The notes under the pieces were generated by a model, which was given only the letters and a program-made list of their open reading frames with translations, ran no database searches and was not told the origin of the DNA. A DNA stretch of 64,000 nt from Hypoxylon rubiginosum (Eukaryota > Ascomycota > Sordariomycetes > Xylariales > Hypoxylaceae). Of the stretch, positions 20,399 through 30,528 are shown piece by piece (the stretch's first letter is position 1; each line of letters begins with the position of its first letter). The translations under genes and the position numbers were made by a program. Location: NCBI GenBank assembly GCA_902806565.1, contig CADCXA010000053.1:434001-498000 (forward strand), read 5' to 3'.

Positions 20399-20875
20399 AT
20401 GGAGCAAGAGCCTCACCACACCACGCCAGCCTTCGCGCGGCAGCCAGTGACGGTGACGGTACGGCCCATCTCAGCAGCCGAGACCTACGCCCTACGACAC
20501 GCTGTCCTCTGGCCTGACAAGCCCATGGCTTACGTGCAGCTGCCCGACGACCTCGACGGTCAACATTTCGGGGCATTCACCAACGGCAGCCCAGCAGAAG
20601 AATTAGTGAGCATCATATCGCTCTTCATCGACGATAGTGGCGAGGCGCGCTTTCGCAAATTTGCCACCGCGCCTGACTGGCAAGGAAAAGGGACCGGGAC
20701 CGCCCTGCTCAAGTACACCATCGAGGCGGCCGTCAAATTAGGCGCCACGAGTATCTGGTGCGACGCCCGGCAGAGCGCCCTGGGGTTCTACCGGCGGTTT
20801 GGGATGAGCGGTGAGGGCGCCGTATTCTTCAAGGGCGAGGTGCCGTACCTTCGCATGTCAAAGCCGTTGCCCTGA
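20399..20875 (+). CDS. GNAT-family N-acetyltransferase
   Basis: The predicted reaction is acetyl transfer from acetyl-CoA to an amine. One exon of 158 residues shows the GNAT fold in order. It starts with VTVRPISAAETYALRHAVLWP (residues 19-41). Next is a strand with SIISLFID near 71-78. Motif A is FRKFATAPDWQGKGTGTALL at about 85-104, with the acetyl-CoA pyrophosphate loop Q95-G-K-G-T-G100. The final part is ALGFYRRFGMSGEGAVF, the usual motif B. The size is normal for a single-domain GNAT. The start codon follows the sequence CCAAGATGG, a good context. The substrate is unknown, and no neighbour suggests one. Confidence 0.88.
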   Translation: MEQEPHHTTPAFARQPVTVTVRPISAAETYALRHAVLWPDKPMAYVQLPDDLDGQHFGAFTNGSPAEELVSIISLFIDDSGEARFRKFATAPDWQGKGTGTALLKYTIEAAVKLGATSIWCDARQSALGFYRRFGMSGEGAVFFKGEVPYLRMSKPLP

Positions 20876-23800
20876 GCGTGTCTCGCTTTGATGGGTAATG
20901 GCTATTATTGTCTAGTTGGCCCTGCCGCGGGCAGCAGCGTGGGGTGGGATTAAATGGACGAAAGAAGCAAGAGATAAATCAAACGCCAGGCGTGAAGTTA
21001 GGCGGGCGCTCTTCCCACTCGCTCACGGGACCGCCGGACTCAGCCAATAAATACCGCTCGATGCCCTTTGGGGTCGATGATTGGGGAGACGCCGCGGCGG
21101 ACTGCACTGCTGTGCGGGCTCAGCACAGGTGATGGCCCCGCGCTTGCCATCATCATTGGGAATGCGGACGGCATGGGCCAAAACTCTAGGTGACGCATAT
21201 CGGAAACTTGATCCCCCTGGTTAAGCTGACATATCACGCTGTCGGCCAGGAGGTCAAACCCACTGGCAGCCCCCAGTTTAAGCCCTTCAGCGCTGATGAC
21301 GTACGTTATATATTATCTACTGAATACTACCTATGTCTGCTGTCAACAACGGAACCTAGTCGAGGACATCCAAGGACGACATTGTGGGCTGTTGCCTGTA
21401 TCTCTGGGAGCCTAAGGTGATACAGCACCTCCAAAAAAGGGGGGGTTACAGTATGTGTGCCATGCAAAACGACTGCAAAAGACTACATAGGGAGAAGGAG
21501 GAGTCACGTGCGACATTTAGATACGGGATCTAGGCAGAAAGGAAACGTCTAGCATCCTTGGTACGGGTTTGGTTGGCCTGGCAATAGTCTAGACGCAGGG
21601 AGCTACATACTGCGATGCAAGCTGATGTGTTTCCTTACCTGAAGTCGACTATAAGGCAAAAAGTGTGGAGGCGGAGAAAGCGAAACCCCCTTTCTAAGGC
21701 ATAAACAACAACTCTACAACTTCGGTATGAACTGGTATGATTCACACACACTTGGACTCGTTATGCATCTGTTTTATGCGTCCGGGTGGCATACCTATCG
21801 GAACAATGTTAATGAGAAGATCATAAGGAATCGAGAATAATGCATTGCAAATCCCATACCAAGCGATTGGAAGACTCCAGACGGCCAGAGTTATGCTTGG
21901 TAATGAGGGCTGGACCCTGAGATCTCGATGTGCGTCGTTCTACAATCTTCAAAACCTGTTACCATCTCGCAGCCCTGATATCATTGGTCTCACAACGCCC
22001 TACTCCGATCGTTGTGAGATGCTGCAACTGTCCGAGGATCCCGTCAATCGCCTGAGATGATTGTTTCTCAAGATCGAGACCACAACCTCAACCTCTAGAA
22101 AGCTGCCGAACCGAGTAACGCCAAATGAGATGTGCGCGTACCATGTGGTTACTATGTGATCGAAGATGTGAAGTCGTTCATAATTGGGGGATGAATTACT
22201 GTGTAGAGTTTCATAACTTGCCCCGTGTGTAGTAAAGATGGCTGGATGGACGCAAACTCAGGTTGCGGTAGGCCACCTACCGACATTGCCAATCTGGTAT
22301 GTCAAACGGCACTCACTCTATTAACGGAAATCATTGTCAATCGTCCGGGACTTTCAGGGGCAATCATAGACGATCCGACCTGGGCTATGGCCCCATTGAC
22401 CACTTGGAAGGACCAGATAGTCGCCTAAGGGACTTCGCACAATTGACGACTCAATAAGGGCGAGACGAGACGGGCAGGACGGGGCGTGTCGGGGGGCGTG
22501 TTACACTGAAAATAGCATAGCATGAATAAGATGGAAACGGACTTCCATGTCGCTCAACTGGGCGAGACTGGCTGACTTGGTTCCGCAGAGGCAGTGGTTG
22601 GCTTACCCGAGATGCAGCAGTGTCCAATGTTATATATATAAATGTGCGTCCAAGCATGTGCGAGGGCTGAGGGATATTGAGACTGGCCCTTTGGCCCCCT
22701 TCGCTTGGCGCCCTACCCTACACAACGGTGGACGGGACCCAGCCCTCGGCGCCTCGATTCGACTTGCCGGGCTCGTGAGAAATAAGAAAAGAGAGGCGTG
22801 AGAAAAATTAATTGTAGGGCAGAGACCTAAAAAAGACGTCATGGGCCAGCGAAGAATTGCGTAGGAAAGTGTTCCGCAGAAAGTGATGGACACGCGGAGT
22901 GGTCAACAGCGATATTGAATACTTGTGACTTGGCAGAAAAGTGGCAAATGATTTGCAATATAGGGGGGTGGGGGGTGTAATGACCCGGACGTGCGGCCAA
23001 TCATCTTACACGGATGCAAATTCACGATGCATGAGTGCCCAACCCAAACCTGGCTTGGGTGTGTTGGGCACTGGAGCATGAGATCCCACTGATCCATCAT
23101 CCAACTTTCTGATCCAGCTAATGGCTCATGGCTTATGGCTTATGATCCAACGTCGCTGCTCACCAGGTACAACCTTCTCCCAACTCCTGTAGGCAGGTGG
23201 TCGCGTAGAGGTTGTCGTCGCCTATAGGTACTGGTACTGGGGTAACTGGGTCTGGGTCTGGGTCTGGGTACGCCCGTACCCCGTACACCCGTACCAGGGA
23301 GTACTGCATACACATACGCCTTCGGGCTACTGTGTCCTATGTCTCCAGTCTTGTCCTGTTTTTAATGTCTTATTCTGACGACTTTCGGACCCGTTGGGCA
23401 ACGTACCCTGTAGTAATTGGGCGCCTCGCGGTGAGTCAGGTAGGTACAGCAAATTCCCTTGAATTCCCTTGCAGAGAAGACCCGGGGATGGCATCCTGGT
23501 CGCGCACGCGGTACTGCAGTCCACTGCGGTGCGGTTACATAGTAGAAAGCGGTACATTGCAGTGCGGTGCAGTTAGAAAGGGCCCAGCTGGTACCGCTCT
23601 GCCATCTTCACACCCACAGTTCCAAAATTTCCAGATTATTCAAGTACCCGTCAGCCAGCCTTTGTATCTCCTGACGCTCACTTGGGAAATCAACAAAACC
23701 CTCTCTCTCGCTACCATCCCTTGACCTGTTTGCCTCACCTTGTACCCTGTCTCATAAGGCCTAGACAACAAAAACCTAACCAAGCCCAGCGAAAAATGAT

Positions 23801-23956
23801 CCATCACTACACCTCATCTCTAATACTTCCAGTTGTAATATCACCGCTGACCTGCCCACACCTATCGGCAACACTAATCTACCAATTCCATCCAGAGTAC
23901 GACAAACTCCAGCACCAGCCACAACCGCAACCACGACCACGCAGAGCTTCACAGCA
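20876..23956. other. 3.1-kb intergenic region, no gene supported
   Basis: The many short frames are in conflicting strands and none is recognisable. A hexanucleotide-like GGGTCT stretch with GTACC/GGTAC symmetry lies at 23225-23305. The last ~250 bp before the coiled-coil start are C/A-rich, as in fungal 5' leaders. The frame at 23212-23724 (170 codons) is dominated by the repeat and was not accepted as a gene. Confidence 0.55.
23225..23305. repeat. GGTACTG / GGGTCT imperfect repeat with inverted GTACC units
   Basis: GGTACT units pass into three GGGTCT units and then into CGTACCCCGTACACCCGTACC, partly the complement of the first units. It is simple-sequence DNA able to fold back. No gene function is evident. 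Confidence 0.7.
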
Positions 23957-26746
23957 ATGGACGTGAGGACAAGCCGACCTATGGATCGGGCGTATGCTAT
24001 GCCCGGAGGATTCCCAACTTATGCTGAACGGCCACGGGAATTATCACGATCGCGGGAATTGTCACGGCCGCGGGAGCCGTCACGGCCCCCAACCTCAAGA
24101 GAGTCAGACACCACAATTACAGAGTCGTCTCCTAGCCGGACGACATCACAGTCCACCGGCCCTCTCAAAGGTATACTCAAGAACACAAACACGCAGCGGC
24201 CGCAAGATCCCCTTGCCGCACGCTTCTACAGAGTCCCGAGGGCCGACCAGATCTATCCTGTGTCGGGACCTCTGTCGGGACCTCTGTCAGCACCTCAGTC
24301 ACCAACGTACCATTCGGACAGTGACAGGTACACATACGATCCCGAGACCGACTCGCAATCGGCCTCGTCAGATCTCTCTATCAACACACAGGCTACTAGT
24401 GTCTTATCGGACTCCAGTATCCCTCCTCCCAAGCCGTCTAAACCCTCTACTGCGGTCAAGCACGTGCGCCATGTGCCCTTGCCAACGAACCGGGTGAGGA
24501 CACGGCCACGGACCAGGACACCCTCGGAGGTGACCAAAACTACCACCACTGCTACTGCCCCGGAGAAGAAGCCGAGGACGGTGCACATCGAATTCGTCAA
24601 ACCAACACAGACCCAGAGCCCCCCTCCGTCTCAGGAGCTACAGCTCGCTCGGAGGCCCGACAAGGAACTCGTGTACAAGATCGAGCAGCTGGAGGCCGAG
24701 ACTGATACTCTTCGGAAGGAACGTACCAGGTTAAACAGAACCCTGGACGATGCCTCGGTTCAGTTGTCCAGCAAGGGGCAAGAGACCAGGGAGATTGTCC
24801 GTGTCCTCACTCAAGAACGCAACTCCAAGGAACTCATCCTCAGGGACCTCGAGGAGCAGAGACAGATCTCCGATGAGTTCCGTAACAACTACCAATTGGA
24901 ACATGATCTTCTCCTAGAGGCAGAGAGGGAGAGGGACAGCCTCAGACAGAGATATGAAAAGCAGATCGTCAAGCTCCAGGAAGAGCTATCACAGCGAGAT
25001 GCTGAGCAGAAAGACCAAGAGGTCGTACTCCGACGCGACATTGTCAACCTCGAATCAGTCTCTGCGGACTTCGAGAGACAAATTGGCTCTCGTAACAGTG
25101 AAGTCAGAGAACTTAACGCCGATATCAAGGACCTCAACAAGGAGATCAGGGAGTTGGACCACGAAGTGAAGGAGCTGACATTGGAGCGAGACTCTGCTCG
25201 GAAAGAGTCTGAAAGGCTTCGAGTGAGGATCAAGGCTGTAGAAACCGGCCGAGCGCCTTACAGAGAGGAGAAGGAGGCTCTAGAGAAGGAGAAGGAGGCA
25301 CTTGGGAAGGAGAAGGAGGACCTTCAGGATCTAATCAAGGGACTCGAAAGTGAGAAGGCTTCCCTTGAGGAAAGAGTCAAGGGATTCCAGCAAGAGGCCG
25401 AGTCTCTCAAGATACTTGTCGCGTCTCTCGAGTCAGACAAGCAAACCCTCGAAAAGGACATCGAATTGGAGAAGGCCAGCAAGGATGAACTTCAAAAGCA
25501 ACTCGAGACAGCACAGTCCGAGAAGAAGGAAATTCAGGACCAACTCGACGCTGTCCAGGTCGCCAAGGATGACCTCGAGAAGGAATTCCAAACCACTAAG
25601 GACGATCTCGAGAAGCAGCTTGAGACTACCAAGGGCGACCTCGGCAAGCAGCTGGAAGCCACCAAAGACGATCTAACGAAGCAATTGGAAACCACCAGGG
25701 ACGATCTGACGAAGCAGTTAGAGGCTTCCAAGGAGGAGCTTGACAAACAAACCCTCGACTTCAAGGCTATACTGGACGACAAGCAGTCGCGAATTGACGG
25801 CCTGATCACTGAGGTGGTGGGATCGAGGGACGCCAATGTCGCCCTCGCATCCCAGCGCCTAGAGCTCGACGCCGGGCTCACCTCCATCCAGGACAACCTC
25901 ATCGCCGCCCAGGCCGAGCTTGGCGAAGTGAGGATACGCAACGTGGAGCTCGAGACAGACAAGGAAGGACTCGCAGCCCGCATCGCCGAGCTCGAGAAGT
26001 TGGGCGAAGACTTCGAGCAGCTCCGCCAAGAACACGCCGGTCTCGAGGAGAAGTCTAAGAGCCTCGAGGCGGACGTCGAGAAGCACCAGACCGCTGCCAG
26101 CGTGCTGCTGGAGGAGAAGGAGAAGATCGCCGCCCAGGCCAAGGAGCTCGAGGAGGGCACCGGCTTCGCCAAGCTCAGCGAAGAGAAGTCGGCGCTCGAA
26201 GGCAACCTCAAGGAGCTGGAAGACAAGGTCTCAGCACTGGCGCAAGAAAAGACGGACCTCGATGCCAAGGTCGGCGACCTTCAGACCGAAGCCGACAAGG
26301 TGGCCCCGCTAGCCCAGGAGAAGGCGGACCTCGAGGCCAGCCTGGAGACCAAGACGCAAGAGCTCCAGGCCGAGACCGACAAGGTCGCCTCGCTGACGCA
26401 AGAGAAGGCAGACCTCGAAGGCCAGATCAAGGATCTACAGGCCGCTGCCGACAAGGTACCTGGGCTGGAGGAGCAAGTGCAGAGCCTGACAACGCGGCTC
26501 GAGGCGGTGACCAAGGAGCTGGCGGAGGCCGTATTGACCTCGGGGGCGTCTATGGACAAGATCAACGACCTCCAGGAAATCATCAACAAGCTGCACAACA
26601 AATCGCGCAGCACTTCTCGCGCCACCAAGCGTACCAGCTCGCCGTCCACATCCAACCCGCTCGTGTTCGTACGCGAGTCCTCGAGCAAGGGCGGCGGCAT
26701 CTTCGTCACGACGCGCGACGCCCTCAAGCGGGACAGGTCGCCTTGA
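23957..26746 (+). CDS. Long coiled-coil protein with internal 11-residue repeats
   Basis: One exon of 929 residues. The first ~230 residues are Pro/Ser/Thr/Arg-rich and probably disordered (REPSRPPTSRE, TRTPSEVTKTTTT). From about 231 to 880 the sequence is an almost unbroken Glu/Lys/Leu-rich coiled coil (LVYKIEQLEAETDTLRKERT onward). Residues about 535-600 (DNA 25559-25756) hold six units of an 11-residue repeat of the type TTKDDLEKQLE. Eleven-residue periodicity implies a slightly right-handed or straight coil segment. A second repeat-like section is LAQEKADLE / LTQEKADLE near 780-830. The C-terminus is basic and Ser-rich (RSTSRATKRTSSPSTS). No motor, ATPase or membrane domain is visible. 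This suggests a structural or scaffolding protein (spindle, septum or cortical), but that is inference and no ortholog was recognised. Confidence 0.85.
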   Translation: MDVRTSRPMDRAYAMPGGFPTYAERPRELSRSRELSRPREPSRPPTSRESDTTITESSPSRTTSQSTGPLKGILKNTNTQRPQDPLAARFYRVPRADQIYPVSGPLSGPLSAPQSPTYHSDSDRYTYDPETDSQSASSDLSINTQATSVLSDSSIPPPKPSKPSTAVKHVRHVPLPTNRVRTRPRTRTPSEVTKTTTTATAPEKKPRTVHIEFVKPTQTQSPPPSQELQLARRPDKELVYKIEQLEAETDTLRKERTRLNRTLDDASVQLSSKGQETREIVRVLTQERNSKELILRDLEEQRQISDEFRNNYQLEHDLLLEAERERDSLRQRYEKQIVKLQEELSQRDAEQKDQEVVLRRDIVNLESVSADFERQIGSRNSEVRELNADIKDLNKEIRELDHEVKELTLERDSARKESERLRVRIKAVETGRAPYREEKEALEKEKEALGKEKEDLQDLIKGLESEKASLEERVKGFQQEAESLKILVASLESDKQTLEKDIELEKASKDELQKQLETAQSEKKEIQDQLDAVQVAKDDLEKEFQTTKDDLEKQLETTKGDLGKQLEATKDDLTKQLETTRDDLTKQLEASKEELDKQTLDFKAILDDKQSRIDGLITEVVGSRDANVALASQRLELDAGLTSIQDNLIAAQAELGEVRIRNVELETDKEGLAARIAELEKLGEDFEQLRQEHAGLEEKSKSLEADVEKHQTAASVLLEEKEKIAAQAKELEEGTGFAKLSEEKSALEGNLKELEDKVSALAQEKTDLDAKVGDLQTEADKVAPLAQEKADLEASLETKTQELQAETDKVASLTQEKADLEGQIKDLQAAADKVPGLEEQVQSLTTRLEAVTKELAEAVLTSGASMDKINDLQEIINKLHNKSRSTSRATKRTSSPSTSNPLVFVRESSSKGGGIFVTTRDALKRDRSP

Positions 26747-28250
26747 ATCCATGGCAATACGAAGGTGGCCTCGGACCGACCGAGCCAGACCAAAAAAAGG
26801 AAACCAAAAAGCCAAAAAATTGCGAAAGCGGGATAGAGAAAACGAAAAAGGGACGAAAGCAAAACCCCCCAAAACGAAGAAGTGTAGGCGTGGAAAAAAG
26901 GGAGATTGACGCTACTACTCTTTGTGCTAACGAGTGAAATGATAAGTCTCATATCATCTTGTTAGGCACATATCGGGTTTCAAATTAGAGAGGTTATTGG
27001 GGATCAACCATGGGATACACAAAAAGCATAGCGACGAGAGCGATACTCCGGGATTTTTATCTTTTTTTACTTTGTCATCTGTCATTTTATCTGTCATCAG
27101 TTGTAACATGGCGTATTGCCGCCGTGTTGTTATCATCATCATGTACTGAGGCCATCGAGCCCGCATAGATTGTCCGAAGTATCGAAAGGAGAAAGGGGAG
27201 TCGGACGCTTACCCTTCACACACATCATTAATTTTCCTTTGTCATTCAAACATTTACCATCGTCATTCGTCATCGTCGCTGTCATCAACCATCTGGGAAC
27301 AATAGGGAAGGAAAAGGAAAAAGGGGAAAACGGGCGCGAACCTTCATAATCATCATGTATTCACCCTCACTTTGTGTGTATTGCTAGTGTAAGGTTGTCG
27401 GACTTCTCATCATGTTGTATCAAATCATGTAAACCGGGGGAAGGTCTAGACAACAATGAGCACAAGCTCGGAAATCAGGGAGGGTGGAAAGTATTTCTAG
27501 TGGCTAGAATATTGGGAATTGTACGCGTGGGTTCAGAACTTATTAGCTAGTAATTTGAAGATAATACTGGGTGTCCTTCTGCTCTTCTGACAATGTGACC
27601 ATGATTCCCTTTCAAAATAGACTACGTAGGATAAGGCTTGAATGAATACATAAGAGTAAGTGATACTACAAGTTCAATAAAATAGTGATATTTCCTAAAT
27701 TACACTGTGATAGTCTCGAACCTCAGGGAGGTAGGTAACTTGGTTCATATGGAAGACCATTGGAGTCGCCTGTATTAAATATCATCGGTCGAGTTAACAT
27801 TGGGAAAACATTAAACGAGTCCGCATCCTATGTGCCGAGCGCCCTGACATCGGATTGATCCGTTAACCAGCTCGGACCAATAGGAGGAATCAGGGGTGTC
27901 GAGCCTGAATAGGGGATGAACTCAGAGCCCACGGTGAGATCCATTTATCCCAACTAACAAGCTGGTGGTTTTTCTAAGGCAAACACGCGAATATCAAGGA
28001 TTGAGGCTTCTAGACTGCAAGGATATTTTGGACGGCCAATTTATTTATGTGTGAGAGATGATGTTGCATTTGGACATCTGCCCATCTTCGTACTATATAT
28101 GAACCGAGGTCAAATACCGCAGTGCATTAGCAATGTATATAATAAATACCAAGATGTATCCCGCGGCTACTATGCCAATATTACGTGATTTGCGCTCCCC
28201 CTACCTACTCCATACACCCCGACGACGTAGGTGAAATACCTAATTCCAAG
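26747..28250. other. Intergenic region upstream of the NIS1-like gene
   Basis: It holds the 3' flank of the coiled-coil gene (A-rich near 26795-26880) and the promoter of the small secreted protein, with TATATAA-like AT-rich sequence near 28130-28145. No other gene is seen. Confidence 0.5.
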
Positions 28251-28870
28251 ATGCGGTTCCTACGACTCGCAGCGGCAGCGCTCGCCGTGGCCGCGACTGA
28301 CGCGCGACTCTTCCGGATCGGCATCCCGGCGACCATCAGGCCGGGCGACGTGTTCAACGCGACCGTGGAGCAGCTCGCCGGCATCCCGCTGCAGTACGCC
28401 ATGGTCTTCGGCATCGAGCGGTACGACCAGGAGGCGTCCATATTCCCGCGTCCGGGGAGTCTGGGCCCCGTCGTGTTCCACCACGTGGACCTCCAAGGTG
28501 AGTTAAGAGTCCCCGTGTTGTATTGAGACAGCTATGCAAATTTCCCCGGTCACTTTGGCCCGCCGGACACGGAAATACGAAATGGAGTTCTCTGTTTCAG
28601 CGCTGATGATAGCTGTTCCACCCAGCAACGGTCGGAGACGGCAAGGTCAGCGGCAACACCACCATGCCCGGCTTCCGCGTGCCCGAGGGTTACGAGCCCG
28701 GCCCCGCCGCGATCCAGGCCGCCGTCCTGCAGTTCGCCGGCCCCCTGAACTCGCCCAGCGTCGAGACCTGGTGGTGGAACGTCGACGTCGGCGACGTGAC
28801 GAGCGAGGACCTGGTCTGGTCTAGCTATGCCGACGACACCAGCCGTGTCTGCCAGATCCCTTTCGAGTAG
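28251..28870 (+). CDS. Small secreted protein, NIS1-like effector candidate
   Basis: Exons 28251-28497 and 28626-28870, with a 128-nt intron (GTGAGT...CACCCAG), give 163 residues. I chose the ATG at 28251 because it opens a signal peptide, MRFLRLAAAALAVAATDA, with likely cleavage before RLFRIG. A more upstream in-frame ATG at 28185 would mask it. The mature start IGIPATIRPGDVFNATVE resembles the ISxPxTIKPGDGFN pattern of NIS1-family secreted proteins of plant-associated fungi. A later PGSLGPVVF also recalls the family's PGSLG segment, and the length is close to NIS1 (about 160). The acceptor was chosen for phase; an upstream CAG at 28602 would shift the frame. There is one Cys near the C-terminus and none paired. 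In characterised fungi NIS1 interferes with plant immune kinases; whether this copy does so is unknown. The similarity is from memory of the motif and is not a database match. Confidence 0.72.
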
Positions 28871-30528
28871 ATATTCGCGCCGGGGTTGGCTGGATGACAG
28901 GTGGAAAAGCTACAACCTTTTTGCTGGAACGTGTGGGAAATATGGAGAAGCTTGTCGGTATATGAAGAATTAGCAGGTGTCGGGAAATATTGGGAATTCT
29001 GGGACTTGAATACACGGTCCCTGAATCTAACTGGCTTTACTATTTTGATACTACCTGTTGCCGTCGGCCCCCTTAAATGATCCAGCGGCCATTAGTCGCC
29101 TTCGCTATTTCATTAGGATCTCACGTAGATATGGCAAACAGGAATGAGTCGAATACTACTTGAGATTTAGCTCTCGGTTTTCTTAGTGAGCACAGCAAAA
29201 TTCAATTACTAGTGAGTAGGTACATAAGCAGATCCGACAACGTGCTTTTTAAAGCGCAAGGAAAGAAAAGAGCAATAAATACGTCGCCTAAAACGTGACT
29301 GCCTGTGGCCAGTATGATATGATCAAAACTCCACCCTATTGAACGTGTCCATGGCTACGTGAATTGGAACGGGCAAAAAGTATGTGCGGTACTCGGCCTG
29401 TTCATGTGTGTGAGTTACTGAAATGTACTAATTAGAAGCACACTTGCTTCGGTATACAACTGACCTTAAAGTCTGGATTCTTGAAGTAGCTGACAGGTAG
29501 TTACCTAGTAGGTATACCAAGGACGTCGGCTTCCTAGTAATAGGTGTAAATGTCTCGGTATCGTGCTTATTCGCCGTGCGGTAAGGGCTTACTAAGTACT
29601 GCCTTCCTTTTGCTGCTGTTCGAATTTGCAACTTTTATTTCAGTATCTCTTGAGATAGAGCTTCGTTGCGATGCTGAAATCTAACCCAGTTGAGCAACTC
29701 ATGCAAGAACTTGTCCGTACCAACTTGATTCCTTCAATGGAAGTGCGCAATTAAGCCGTCAGACCAGCCCCAATGTCGATTCCAGGTCTCTAGTGGTATG
29801 CCTACGAAGACATAACGCGGTAGTGGTTGTTATCAGATTGAGGATGACAACCTCTTCGCGCGGGACGACTTCCCAGTTCATTACGAGTCAACGAAAAGTA
29901 CGGCTGCTCGTCATCGGCATCAAGTAGCATTATCGAAACACGTCGGTTAGAATCGTAAAATTAAGGACATGCCACTGCTCAATTTTCATTGCGGTGATAT
30001 GATAGACGTAATCTTGATTGATGTCAACTATTGGTTTGGCATCTTTTAGCGGCTAGTTGATATAGTAGACCAAGGCCAGAAACGAGAAAGACTTGGCCTT
30101 CTATGGCTCGCGGCCCCAGAACCAAACGACTAGGCAGTCTCGGGAATGCACTCCTTCCTGTCCTCAGACGTCTTGCCAATTGATTTTGAAGCTGAAATGC
30201 CGTCAGGGTGAGGAATATGTTGCGGCAAAAGCAAGACGGTGAGTCTCTTACGTCTCAACGTTAGAATTTATCGGTGTCAGCGGTACCTAGAGAGCATAGG
30301 GAAACGTAAATCGAACTACTGCTCCTAAGTGAGGAGCGTTTTGATTTTTCGATTTAGCTTCGGATACTTCTATCTATACAAAAGTATTTGAGAAGCGACT
30401 GTCAAGAATCGGGCTGTGGCTGTTCCAAGAGAGCTCGTAGGTCACATAGCAATCAGGTATTGGCGACCAAATTCGAATCCCCAAAGTCGTACAAATATAT
30501 TGAATCGAATGTTGTTGATGTAGAAGAA
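28871..30528. other. Intergenic region between convergent genes, no gene supported
   Basis: It lies between the 3' ends of the NIS1-like gene and the minus-strand Bye1 gene. Only short frames are seen, none recognisable. Confidence 0.55.

Noticed and set aside
23212..23724. 170-codon plus-strand frame
   Set aside because: Its start is made of simple repeats and the rest has no recognisable protein pattern.
25534..26268. 244-codon minus-strand frame inside the coiled-coil gene
   Set aside because: Ser/Leu-rich antisense of Glu/Lys/Leu codons, a known shadow effect.
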